Below are positions 10,943-21,409 of a stretch of DNA of 64,000 bases, piece after piece. The notes under the pieces were generated by a model that was not told where the DNA came from, searched no databases, and saw only the letters and a program-made list of their open reading frames with translations. This stretch comes from Curvularia sp. ZM96 (taxonomy: Eukaryota; Ascomycota; Dothideomycetes; Pleosporales; Pleosporaceae). The stretch's first letter is position 1. Each line of letters begins with the position of its first letter. The stretch is from the NCBI GenBank assembly GCA_022457065.1, contig JAJGBQ010000004.1, positions 4,340,001 to 4,404,000 on the forward strand, written 5' to 3'. The translations under genes were made by a program, and so were the position numbers.

Positions 10943-13053
10943 TTACTTGAGAGACCTCAAGTGCTCTCGCTGCTGCTTGTAAGTCTCGTAGTTGCCACCA
11001 AGGAGGCATTGGAGAATGCTCGGTCCAATGTCTTGGCCAGCGCGGCATGCCTTCATTCGATCTTCAAGGGTGTGGTAGGCTTCTTTGAAGGCATCAAAGA
11101 CATCCTGAGCCCTGTGAGAGCCACCGGAAATGTTGTTTTCTGGGCGGTTCGGGTCTTGAATGGAAAGACCATTAAATTTCTCCGGGCGACCGTCGATTCC
11201 ATAGGTGGTCTGAGATACGTCAGCTTCGTGAACGACCTTCGAAATACATCGGTATGCTTACCTTCTCAACGATAGCTGGTGGATGCATCTGGATGCGTTT
11301 CCTGGCCAAGTCGAAATCACCATAGTACTTCAAGAATCCGATGAAGCACTCGCCAAGGTTTTCCGCTTTCTTGGAATGCTGGATATAGCTGACAACCAAG
11401 CATACGATGCTGAAGCCCCCAAGTCCACCCGTGTGCACTTCATTCAGTCCACGCATCACAAGGAATTGCTTTAGAAGCGCCACCATGTATACTACGTCAG
11501 GGTATTGCAGCTTCCACTCATCAAATGTTGCCTGAGCTTGGACTCCACTCAAGTTTTCAAAGGAAATGTCAACCTGAAGTCGAGTGATCCTGTCCACAAA
11601 TTTGATGATGGGAACCTTGGCTTGAATGACTTGGCATCCATGGGCATCCATGCCTGTGCTCTTGAGTCTGTTAGCTGCCTTGTATAGCAGGTTCTTGTTA
11701 GCGCCCCTTTGCGACATGTCGACAACAGGAGGACCACCATTGTAGTGTCGATCGGAGACGTACACCAGGTCCATATCAGCAGTAGGCAGATATAGACCTG
11801 CTGGGAAAGAACCAAAACACAAAATGCGGCCGTTCTCTTGGGGAAATCTGCGTTGACCCAGCGCGTTGTTGACCCGGATGACAAGTCTGTTGCGTTGTTC
11901 GTGCTCGAATTCCTTAGGGGCAACAAAATCATAGAAATCCAGTATTTCGTTGTGAAGCCTAGTTTGAGGTCAATGCAAGAACCTTTAGGTATGGCGTCAA
12001 GGCTGTCGCAATTATTGAGCATTGTGCGGATTACAAAGCTCCCAATATACGCTCAGCCACTGGAAAGTAACCGACTTACCACTTCTCTGGATCACGCGCA
12101 AGATGCACGTAAGCGTTACGTGAGGGGAGCCAGGGCGTTGCATCGTCGTTTCGGATAGGCAGCCACTCGTCGATTATACCACCTACCATGGCTTTACGCT
12201 TGTTGTTGGCCTTGGGGCCACGAGGTGCTCGATGGTCCGCTCCAGCTGCTTCTTGCCTATTCCTAGCAAGACTGCCATTGTGTGTCAAGTCATTCAATGA
12301 GCCTTGTATGGGGGTTCGGGCACCGTCCTCGTCGTCCTTATCGTCTTCATGGTCAGAACCAAACGAGATAAAATCATCATTGGCAACGACCGAATTGTGC
12401 CCAGTAGCCTTCTCAGCCTCCTGATTCTTAGCTTTTCGGATCAGTTTCACGACGTCCAGCCTCTTTCCTGTAGTCTCATCGGGAGGGGGCAGTGCAGTAT
12501 ACGGGTCTGGGTTGGACCATTTCGGGACAGAGTCGCCATCAGGACGCTTCAACTGTGTGCGAGTAGCCTTTGGCTTATTTTGTGACGCGTCGCCATCTGC
12601 AGAATCATCGTTCTCTACGTCCATGTCGGTTTCCTCGTCATCCGACAGGTCATCAGGGTTCTGAAAGCGGTTGGAGTTTTCTGCAACGCCTAGTGAGCGC
12701 TCAGGACTCTGGTTGTCACGATGCTGGAGCAGAGCACGCTCGTGAGGCGCAGCTTTCTTGAAAGGGGCTCTGCGATAGCCATTTGCATTGTTCCTGCCAT
12801 CAGCACGAGACGGTCCTCGCGACGCCCCACCACGACCGCGTCTTCTAGACGCTGCGGGTCCGGAGGGACCTCGCTGGTTGGCGGGGCCAGAAGGCGGAAA
12901 GCGGGGGGCGGGGTGGTTGGACTCGAATGTGAATTGCGAGCGGTTGCCGTTGTCGCCGCCGGGTCGATAACTGTCGCCGTTTCCAGCAGTGAATGTCATG
13001 CGGTCGGCGAGCGGTCGCGGGCGGTCGCGCCCGGGACGATATGAGTCGACCAT
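10943..13053 (-). CDS. TRF4: Non-canonical poly(A) RNA polymerase, Trf4/PAPD5 type (TRAMP complex)
   Basis: Nuclear nucleotidyltransferase that adds short oligo(A) tails to aberrant RNAs for exosome decay (yeast Trf4/5, fission yeast Cid14). Exons 13053-12080, 11958-11262 and 11209-10943 give 645 aa. Residues 1-325 are disordered: RGG/RPG repeats, acidic stretches such as DDLSDDEETDMD, and a basic patch. The catalytic core starts at IDEWLPIRNDD and LHNEILDFYDFV; the polymerase signature is FGSFPAGLYLPTADMDLVY, with the DMD pair as metal ligands. The PAP-associated domain contains GLGGFSIVCLVVSYIQ and NLGECFIGFLKYYGDFD, and then DPNRPENNISGG. The first ATG of the frame is at 13053; the frame stays open upstream but only from TTG. 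At the 3' end the stop TAA overlaps a good donor (GTAAGG): splicing there to the CAG before 10900 would replace the last residue with about 15 others. Confidence 0.9.
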
Positions 13054-13748
13054 TTGGTGTCGCGTTTCCTGGATGTACGTAGGTTGTGCGCAGCCACTGG
13101 GTATGGTTGTGTGCGTGTGCGGGGGTGGTTGGTTGACAGCGAGCGGTGTGGTGCCAAAGGGCAAAGGGCTTTGCGCGCGAAAGTTTTGTGGCGAGACGGT
13201 CCTGGTGTAAGCCAAGCCTTTAGCGCGAACCTCTGGCGTTGTGGGGTGGGAGCCGGCCCCTCGTCGACCTCCGACTCAGTCAATGATTGTTAAATCGCAA
13301 TGTCATATCCTAGCGCTATATTGTATGGATAGAGGCCAGCCCAGATAGTACTTGCAAAAGGCGCCGCATTGCATGTTGAATCATTGAAACAGGTCACGCA
13401 TTTGGTACTTTGACCTAAAACATTTGCTTGCCTCGTTGGTACAGCGTATGATGGTACAGTATTCGAACATTATGAAATAATACATATACATACGAGAGTG
13501 GAGAGACGTAAAAGCATACTCGTGCCAGTCCAACTACACCCTCAACCCCAGAGCACCTTCGCTGTACTGTGCCCAGGGAAGGTTCAAACGCTATGCCAAA
13601 CGCCGCTCAAATGCAACAAGACATCTCTTCGTCACCGTGTGCAATGCTTTGAGAGTTGGGTCGTTAGTCACAGTCGCAGTGCTGACAGCCCAACGGCGGG
13701 CGCAGGTTGCTGCGAAGTGTCCACCGCTTCATCTAACCTGGATTCGCC
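13054..13748. other. Intergenic between PAM16 and Trf4 (both minus strand)
   Basis: Promoter and GC-rich leader of the Trf4 gene, then AT-richer DNA that forms the 3' flank of PAM16. No coding frame supported. Confidence 0.35.
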
Positions 13749-14205
13749 TCAATCCTCCTTTGTGAATTTTGGCTTGAAGCCTTCTGCCAGTTCCTTTTCC
13801 CTTTCTGCAACACGCTGGTGGCCTTGTAACTCCCTCTCAATCCTTTCTCTTGCCCTCAAGATCTTACTTTGCAGATAAAAACTGCCGCCCTTCTTTGGAT
13901 CATTCAGGTCGAACAATCGCTTGAACCGCTCCGTGACTACTTCGGATTCAATGGTTCCCATCTTTCCTGGCCCCACGTTCAGGATTTGGCAGGCCTCGTC
14001 CATGGTGATGTTCGAAGAGGAGAAAGCGCTCCCACCTTTGCCTTGGTTGGCTGCTGCATATTTCTGGGACGCGGCGGCTTGACGATACGATTCGGACACG
14101 GCTCGACCTATTATTCGGGCGCCGGAGAAGACGACTTGTGTTATTATACGATGGGCCTGCAGGCATTAGTCTGGGTGGTGTGAAGACACGGGTGGATCGT
14201 ACCAT
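13749..14205 (-). CDS. PAM16: Pam16/Tim16, subunit of the presequence translocase motor
   Basis: Degenerate J-protein that pairs with Pam18 and holds Hsp70 activity at the TIM23 import channel of the mitochondrial inner membrane. The coding sequence is split 14205-14203 (only the ATG), a 46-nt intron with GTACGA donor and CTGCAG acceptor, then 14156-13749; total 136 aa, the usual size. The joined N-terminus reads MAHRIITQVVF then GARIIGRAVSESYRQA, which is the conserved start of the family and is lost if the intron is not removed. The J-like domain follows: ITMDEACQILNV, then FKRLFDLNDPKKGGSFYLQSKI, with DPK in place of the HPD of active J-proteins, as expected for Pam16. The C-terminal tail is charged. 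Confidence 0.93.
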
Positions 14206-14947
14206 TGTCGCTGGAACAGAAGCAAGGCGGAGAAGAGAGTAAGATGGTTTCCTCTTTTCGGACTATGAGACGCACAGCTGCTAGTCTGCTGCTTGCTGGT
14301 GGCGGGTGCTGTCGGCGACGAAGGCGTCTCCAAAATTTCTGGGTCGCCTTCCGCAGATTCGGTCTGCTTCCGAGGCTTGCACGTGATCGACAGCGCCACA
14401 GCCAATCATGTCACGATCGCAAACTGCAATCTCCGCAGCCATTGTTCGTGTGTGGTTGCATGCTTGCAAGTGTAGTTGCAATGGCCAGGCTTGCATCTCC
14501 AAGTCACGTCTTCCTTGTAAACACGCCCGACTGGCTGTTTACCCGGCGCCTATGGCCGAGGGCTGCCCACAAGGCTCGCGCAAGTCGTCCTCGGGCTAAG
14601 GCATTCACATGCTCAGAAGCCCCCGCCGCCGGAGAGATGACCATGACCCTCTGCCGCAGCAGTACCACGGGCGTTGTCTGCATGACACCTTTTTGACCTC
14701 ACCCGGGCTGTTCTTCTCCTTGCTCAAGTGCCGTCCCGACTCTACCCACACACAGCCACCCAGAGCGCGGGTGGACGAGAGTGAGAGCGTGGCCCTCAGC
14801 CTCATCTGCGCCGCCGGGCGATGACGCACATCCCCATGCATGGCCGCACTAGGTTGGTTCCCTCAACTCTCGCAACCGGACTGCAAGTAACCGTCGTCGC
14901 GCAACCACCATGCTTACACTCGACTAGATACTCCCTGGATAGAGCAC
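14206..14947. other. Divergent intergenic region between PAM16 and the peroxin gene
   Basis: GC-rich, with several overlapping frames in both directions that show no motif. Serves as promoter for both flanking genes. Confidence 0.35.
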
Positions 14948-16710
14948 ATGTCCACCCCCAATAAGTCCAGTAACGATGCGTCGTCCCCGCAGTCAACCGG
15001 TGATCCGAACCCGCCCACCTATGCCTCCTTCTCTCCCGCCCACCTAGGACAGACGACGCCCCAGACCAAGCGCCGCTCTGCCATACTCGTGCACCAGAAA
15101 TCTCCGCTACTCGCTGCTACCCCGCCGCAAATCACACGCGTTCTCGCCTATTCACATCCCTTCATACTTCCGCTGAACAAGTTTGCCGGACTGGTGACAT
15201 GGACAACCGGCGATCCCTGGGAGAGCTTTCTCCTGGTAGCGGCCTTCTGGGCAGTCGTCATGTACGGCGATGCAGTTACAAGATACGCCGGGCCTATTAT
15301 CGTCGTCTCGGGCCTGATACTAGGCATGTACACGCGCAGATACTCTCCACTGTCATCCACCGGATGGACTGGCGAGAAGGGCCAGACAGCGCATAAGCGA
15401 GCCGAGTCGGACACCAACATCAAGCACCACAAGAGCCTGGAGGAGATTGTCGATAGCCTAAAGCTCTTCACTTCACGCTGCAATATTCTTCTGGACCCAT
15501 TTCTGCGCCTGACAGACTTCCTCTCTACTCAGAGGACTGCGACATCAGCTACAACACGACCAGCGCTGACCGTGCTGTTCATTCGCATACTCTTCGTACT
15601 ACCGCTATGGATAGCCCTTACGCTCCCACCGTTTTACATCCTCACTACAAAGAGAGTCGTGCTTGCAGTAGGCACAGTGATACTTAGTTGGCATTCCCGA
15701 CCAGCCCGCGTCACGCGCACACTGCTCTGGAGATCGAGAACGGTCCGGAAGACTTACGCCTTCCTCACTGGACTGGATTTTGGTGAAATAACACCCGCCA
15801 ACCAGAAGGGCGCACCGCCTCTTCCACCGCGGAAGAAGAGTACACAGGAAGTGGCTGCCTCCCTCGCCGCTAAGCGCCGGCCAGAGTCAACAGGAGTACG
15901 CTTTACCTTTTCCATCTATGAGAATCAGCGGAGATGGCTAGGCATTGGTTGGACCTCATCGATGCTCGCTTATGAGCGAGCATCATGGACGGACGAGCAC
16001 CTAAACCCCGTGCCGCCGAAAGAGCAGTTTGAACTACCCGAAGTTGAGGGCGGAGGCGCGAGATGGCGATGGGTGCAGGGTAGTGAGTGGAAGATTGACG
16101 GTGTTGGCAAAGACGGCAAGGCAGAGAAGGGTGCGTCAAAGGAGGAGTCGGGTTGGATATACTACGACAACAAGGTATGCAGTGTAACTTGCTTATGTAA
16201 TGCAGAGATGCTAACTTTTGGCAGTGGAGAGATGGCCGAAGAGGTCAAGACGGTTGGGGCCGCTATACTCGTCGTCGGAAATGGTACCGTGATGCCGAAC
16301 TTGTCGAGTCAACCCCTTCCACAGAAACTACGCCAATCCCCACACCAAGGCCTGCTCCAGCCGACCATTCTAGCGATGTCGACACCAATCACCTCAGAAA
16401 ACTCTCTTCTAACCTCAGTGTCGCACTAAGTACAGACCCAACGCTAGTCGATGGCGATGGACGCGAGTACGCTGCATCGGTAACTTCGGATACCGACGCT
16501 GCAAGTACCAAGAGCAAACGAAGCTGGTTCAAGAAGAAACGGACCAAGAGCACAAGTGGTAGTGTCAGTGGCGCCACTGAGATTAGTGATGCAGGGACTA
16601 GCGGAACGAGAAGAAGCGACGAGGACGATGTGCAGAGTCCCCTTGACCGTATGGTCCGGGATGAAGAGTGGAGGCTTGGTGATGACATTAGACAGCACCT
16701 CGATATCTAA
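14948..16710 (+). CDS. Peroxisomal integral membrane peroxin of the Pex24/Pex28-32 family, with DysF motifs
   Basis: ER/peroxisome membrane protein of the Pex23-like family, which controls peroxisome number, size and ER contact sites. Exons 14948-16174 and 16225-16710 (50-nt intron) give 570 aa. A polar N-terminus (about 65 residues) precedes a membrane region with hydrophobic segments near residues 85-130 (FLLVAAFWAVVMYGDAV; AGPIIVVSGLILGMY) and 205-250 (RILFVLPLWIALTLPPFYIL; VVLAVGTVIL). The DysF N-terminal motif is FTFSIYENQRRWLGIGWT; the C-terminal motif spans the splice and includes WRWVQGSEWKID, GWIYYDNKW and GWGRYTRRRKWYRDAEL, which would be destroyed without splicing. The last 110 residues are Ser/Thr/Asp-rich. 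Which of the Pex28-32 paralogues this corresponds to cannot be decided here. A 10-bp hairpin lies inside the exon at 15961-15984. Confidence 0.9.
15961..15984. repeat. Perfect inverted repeat (10-bp arms, 4-nt loop) inside the peroxin exon
   Basis: GATGCTCGCT, TATG, AGCGAGCATC. It lies in coding sequence for the SMLAYERA part of the DysF region, so it is probably a coincidence of codon choice, but it could form an RNA hairpin. Confidence 0.6.
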
Positions 16711-16772
16711 TTTGAATTTTACATTTTTTTCTGCATCTTACAACGTAGGCTCAGTAAGAATAATCCACTTGA

Positions 16773-17033
16773 TCAAGTCTGAGCTTCGAACGTGGGGCAA
16801 GGTCGTCGAGGGAGGCCTATAACTCTGTCATACAGGAACATAGCAAGCCATGTTGCTAATATTGTCCCGAAGAATTTCAGCCACCATATTGTCCTCGCGC
16901 TCTGAATTCCGGTCCCAACATTGTGCCCCATCATATGACCTTTTTCCTGCGCAGCGAGGTGTGTTACAGAGTCGATGTTGATTTCGTTGGGCGAGCGAGG
17001 TTCTGCTGGTTTGGGGTTCTTGCTGCTGAGCAT
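16773..17033 (-). CDS. Small single-pass membrane protein, unknown
   Basis: An 86-aa single-exon frame starting at the first ATG. The first 45 residues are polar and Pro/Asn-rich. Residues about 46-68 form one hydrophobic segment (WWLKFFGTILATWLAMFLYD) followed by a short basic tail with PRRPCPTF. The 5' flank (after 17033) stays open for about 18 codons and has the look of a mitochondrial presequence (Arg, Ser, Leu), but contains no ATG. I recognise no family. It converges on the peroxin gene with 62 nt between stops. The main support is the well-formed transmembrane helix and position between two genes; it could be a chance frame. Confidence 0.45.
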   Translation of the reverse strand: MLSSKNPKPAEPRSPNEINIDSVTHLAAQEKGHMMGHNVGTGIQSARTIWWLKFFGTILATWLAMFLYDRVIGLPRRPCPTFEAQT

Positions 17034-17755
17034 CCTGAGGTATATGGCTTGAGAAGCGCTGCTATTATGGAGAAGCGGTCTATATGGACGGCTTTAGTGA
17101 TATATTGAAGGTATGTAAGAGGAGAAATTGTGTGTTTGTGCGAGATTGAACTGCACCTATACTGCAGGTTTACGCCAATTACTTAACCAATCCACAAGAA
17201 ACCCTCCTACGTTCTTTCGCTCTTCTTCCGTCTATGATCTTCGTAAGGTCAAAGTATGCCAAGTCTGAAGGAACCGATGTATCCGGTTTGGCGTCTTCCC
17301 CGCTAGACATGATGTTGTCCATTTGGGGTTGATCTGCAGGACGGGATCTACGATGTAGCTTAGTAGACAAAACTTCCAAGAGTAACAAAAAAACTAGCGG
17401 TAGGGAATGTGATTATGATGACATTGGGTTTTCTATGGTCGTCTATGCCACATATACAATTTTCCAGCAATACAACCACTATTTTTTGGGCGAAATCAAC
17501 TCAAAATTGAATTGCTTACTCTGCTAGTGATTGGGCTTCTTATGGAAATCATCTTGATCTCAGAAACATAAGTGTGCTACTTGTTTGACTGTAGAGAATA
17601 CTGTGCAAGCTTCGTGCATTCAATCTTCCGTATAAGTGCTCGAGATTGCTCGAGTCAGTCTCCGTGCCGTCGGAGCCCCACATGACGTCGCAGTAACTTT
17701 TTGTCCCGCTCACCTCCAGACATCCAGCTTGCGCCAGCGATGCGACTCACCCTCC
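17034..17755. other. Divergent intergenic region, small membrane protein to GatA
   Basis: A minus-strand frame at 17322-17179 (47 aa from an ATG, charged and soluble) is the only candidate and is not supported by motif or splice partner. The rest is AT-rich promoter DNA. Confidence 0.35.
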
Positions 17756-19386
17756 ATGTCACTCTCTAAGTATGCCAAGACATACCTCCTGAATCAATCA
17801 AAGTACAAATCCCTCAATGCTTTTAATTCCCTAGTGGCGCCGTCCGTTCTTACCGCGCGCGACAATGTCACTGAATCAAATCCTGCCTCGAGCAGCATTG
17901 CGGATAAGCCAATCGCCATAAAAGACAACATCTGCACGAAGGAATTGAAGACGACAGCATCTTCTAAGATATTGAAGGACTTTACTAGTCCATACGATGC
18001 GACGGTAGTGAAGCTTCTTCAAGATGAAGGTGCGGTGGTCATGGGCAAGACCAACATGGATGAATTTGGCATGGGCTCGCATTCGATCCATTCGCACTTT
18101 GGCCCGGTAAGAATGCAGAGATACGAGGGCGAGGATTCGGTTGCAGGAGGAAGCTCTGGTGGGAGTGCGCTTGCAGTTGCGAGCTCGCAGTGCTGGGCGT
18201 AAGTCTTCAATCTCGTCGAGACCAGGCTGCATGTGCTGAGACAAACAGAGCGCTAGGAACCGACACTGGAGGTTCTGTCCGACTTCCCGCTTCATACACG
18301 GGCGTGGTTGGCTTTAAACCGAGCTATGGCTTACTGTCAAGGTGGGGAGTGATCGCCTACGCCAACTCGCTAGACACTGTTGGCATATTTGGGCGGAGCA
18401 CTGAGGATGTGAGGGCCATCTTTGGTAAGTACAAGTCGTGAACGAAGCGGGTATTACATCTCACAAAGGATACAGACAAACTCAATGTGTACGATGCGCA
18501 AGACCCAACTTCCATCCCTCAGTCAACGCGCGCACGCTTTAGAAAGCGTAAGGAAGGCCTACCGTCTTCCCTGAGGATTGGAATCCCCCTTGACTACAAC
18601 ATCGACACCTTACAGCCTATTGTTCGAAAAGCATGGATCCGACAACTGAAGCAATTGTGGCACTGCGGGCACAGTTTGTATCCCATTCGGCTACCGACAA
18701 CCCAACAGGCCTTATCAGCTTATTACGTGCTTGCCCCGGCCGAGGCATCCAGTAACCTGGCAAAGTACGACGGAGTCCGCTATGGCAGCAGGGCAGAGGG
18801 AATTGACGGAACGCCCGATAGCGTGCTATTCGCCAAAACTCGCGGCCAAGGGTTTGGAGCTGAAGTTCAGCGTCGAATCTTGCTTGGGGCTTTTTCATTG
18901 AGCGCTGAAGCTATTGACAACTATTTTATCCAAGCACAAAAGGTCCGCAGACTGGTACAACAAGACTTTGACAAGGTGTTTGCCAGGCCTAATCCGCTGT
19001 TTGAAAGCGACATGTCCTCGGAAGAAGCAAAGGAAGGGGTTGACGTTATACTGTGTCCTACAGCCCCATCCATGGCGCCGTCAGTCTCAGAGGTGGAAAC
19101 TCAGGATCCAATCCACTCGTACATGAACGATGTTTTCACGGTCCCCGCCAGTTTGGCTGGACTGCCCGCGGTCAGTGTCCCAATAGGTGTACGCTCTGAT
19201 GAAGCTTCAAAGATGTCAGAAACACCTAATTCGATTGTCAACTCTGTGGGCTTGCAGATTATTGGCCAATACGGGGACGACGAGCTTGTGCTTGACACTG
19301 CGCAACTCTTGACCAGCATTTCGCCGTCTCCTCAAATGCGTCACGGGCCAGATGTCACTGCTTGGGGTGCTGTTGCGGAAGAGTAG
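17756..19386 (+). CDS. HER2: Glutamyl-tRNA(Gln) amidotransferase subunit A, mitochondrial (GatA/Her2)
   Basis: Amidase subunit of the GatFAB-type complex that converts Glu-tRNA(Gln) to Gln-tRNA(Gln) in mitochondria. Exons 17756-18198, 18249-18424 and 18476-19386 (introns 50 and 51 nt) give 509 aa. The Ser-cisSer-Lys triad is visible: Lys in PIAIKDNI, cis-Ser in AGGSSGGSA and nucleophile Ser in [13 protein letters not shown]; the last two motifs lie on either side of the first intron. GatA-specific blocks [33 protein letters not shown] and [18 protein letters not shown] separate it from general amidases. The start gives [14 protein letters not shown], a short N-terminus without a strong presequence; a GTG-initiated extension upstream has no ATG. 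A segment near residues 270-300 ([16 protein letters not shown]) is less conserved but in frame. Confidence 0.93.
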
Positions 19387-21149
19387 TTGTAAAATATCAG
19401 GCCAGATCATGTTGGGGCGACCTTCACTAGCAGTATCCAGACTTCGGTCCTCCAGTCACATAACAATGACATATCGAGATTTCAGTGACCAACACTGCGC
19501 AAGGCCCCACGATGTCACCTTCTTTCTCCGTCCATGTCTTACCTCCTATCATTCGATAGCCGCGATATGCCAACACAAACTTACCGTGAAGATGGTGACA
19601 TATCGGACAGTTGCCAACTCAGTGTCTCTAGTTTGGGCAAACCGCAAAACTATGGCCTCTTTTACCCACAAGCTCGTTCCTAGTCCCTTTTCAAAACAAT
19701 ATCACATGCAGACGACTGCAGCTCAACCAGAATGGTCACACAGCTTTATTGGCCAACAGAACCGGCGTGGTGATACTCTGAGACATCGTATGTGGGGGGA
19801 GGACATGACGGCGTCCTCCGGTGAGGTGTTGCTAAAGACGGGACTTGGCATCAATTGGATCTACTGTCTTGTTGAGTTGTAGCGGAAAGTAAGAGAAGCT
19901 GATACACACGTGATTCTGCATTAGTTCTAGGACAGCACTGCCGTGATTGGTGGGCATGTGAAGCCATCGCAAGGCAGACTAGACGCGATCGAGTCACGCG
20001 GGACGACATCTAGATTTGGGTACGACGTCACCACGTGCGCCTGTACATGTACTCTAGAAGCGCCGAGTCTTCTACGCCAAACAATGACGGGTTGATTAGG
20101 CTACAATGGGATTGTAGCGTATTCTGCTGCTTTCCTATGCGTCTATGTACTATGTCTCGCATTATCTGGTCTGCCACACAGGTACCGTCTCCGGCAAGAC
20201 GCAAGAGCGGGGTTCTCACATGTGCAGGACATGAAGCATATACACACATACACATACTCATACACAGCCAGTAATGAGCCGAGACGTAAAACACTCGATA
20301 GGAAGAATACTCGGCCAAGCTTGGTCCCACGCCCATGGCCGTGCCGTCCCATGGCGCTGCCCGAACAAATGGGGCCTGCGAGCCTTCTTACGTGTACTCG
20401 TGGCGTCAAGTCACGGATGGTACAGCAGAAGGTACTCCCAGGGGAGAAGCCAAGTCCGCGCTCTCGGGACAATTGAGTGGTCAGGCTACCACTCACAAGT
20501 GAGGCAAAGGCCGTGTTAGCGGAGCCCTCCGTATGTACCCTACGAAGTACCATCCAGTCCGAGACCATCGGGGACTGCGCGACTTGTGCGAGTGGCTCGT
20601 CGCCTGAAGCGGTTATCCGACAAAGTCGCTTCCCAACCCCGAGTGCGAGCCCGTCCATGCTAGCATCCTATAGTGCCATCCAATCACTCCCCACCCAGGC
20701 CCGACATATGACCGTCCACCAAGCAGATGTCCCCGATCTGTCCTCGTTCCATGTCGTCCTGTACGGGTAAAACGGTGAGGCAGCGAGTGGGTTACCGGTC
20801 TAAGGTTCCGTAGCTGAGAAAGGAGGGGTCAAATCTAGTATCATCGATATGTCACTCGTTGGACGTACAACCCCACCGCGCATCCTGGGCGGCCGCACAA
20901 GTCGCGCATGACACACCCCACAGGGAGGGCCATCCACTCAGATGGGGCTTGCATCAGCGCGGGTAGGGTGGGTTGGGAAAAAGGTGGGAAGCTGAAAGCA
21001 AAGGGAAAGGTTCCAACAGCGCTGGGGGGTCTATATAAGTGTCCCTTCTCAGCACCTTGATGGCCTCATCGCGCTCCTGAATTCGCTCATCTACACTACC
21101 AACCAACCAAGTTTAACCCACCACCCAACCCAACCAATCAACCATCACC
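19387..21149. other. 1.76-kb intergenic region upstream of the metallothionein gene
   Basis: Frames at 19352-19882 (+) and 20143-20658 (-) are open but have no family motif, coding-like composition or splice support. The region contains a CA/TA-rich run near 20238-20272. From about 20940 it becomes the promoter of the metallothionein gene: a GGGTGGG-rich block, a TATA box at 21032 and a CCAACC-rich leader. Confidence 0.4.
21032..21038 (+). promoter_or_regulatory. TATA box of the metallothionein gene
   Basis: TATATAA, 112 nt before the ATG, followed by a C/A-rich leader with repeated CCAACC and CCACC. This is a strong-promoter layout for a fungal inducible gene. Confidence 0.65.
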
Positions 21150-21409
21150 ATGTCTCCCTGGTACGTCTTGTCCTTTTCATGGCCAGCATGGCATGCCTGC
21201 ATAGCGGCAGTACCGTGATGGCCATGCTGCTGCTCATGGGACTTCTTCATCTTCATTTGCTAACTTGAGAAAATAGCACCTGCTCTTCCTGCAACTGCAA
21301 GGGCGACTGCTCCAGCTGCAACTGCGGATCCTGCTCCGTACGTCCTCCCTTTTTACTGGCTCCCCCTAGAAGAAAAAAACCATCATACTAATACCTCTCA
21401 TAGCACTAA
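21150..21409 (+). CDS. Metallothionein, 25 residues
   Basis: A very short cysteine-rich metal-binding peptide resembling the Neurospora-type copper metallothionein. Exons 21150-21160 (11 nt), 21277-21337 (61 nt) and 21404-21409 (one His codon plus TAA), separated by introns of 116 and 66 nt with GTACGT donors and TAG acceptors. The 25-aa product has eight cysteines at positions 4, 6, 9, 11, 15, 18, 20 and 23, in the CxC and CxxC arrangement (CTCSSCNCK then CSSCNCGSCSH) and no aromatic residue except the terminal His. Such peptides bind about six Cu(I) in the cytosol and buffer copper; that function is by family analogy. The TATA box and C/A-rich leader suggest high inducible expression. The gene is too short to be seen by length-based ORF calling. 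The last exon is uncertain: reading through the second donor would change only the C-terminal residues. Confidence 0.88.

Noticed and set aside
14205..14696. 163-codon plus-strand frame between PAM16 and the peroxin gene
   Set aside because: No motif and low-complexity Arg/Cys composition; lies in a divergent promoter.
17179..17322. 47-codon minus-strand frame, charged
   Set aside because: No family, no splice partner and no promoter evidence; too short to support.
19352..19882. 176-codon plus-strand frame overlapping the GatA 3' end
   Set aside because: Overlaps GatA in another frame and has no recognisable features.
20143..20658. 171-codon minus-strand frame upstream of the metallothionein gene
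   Set aside because: No domain, signal peptide or splice partner; composition is not coding-like.
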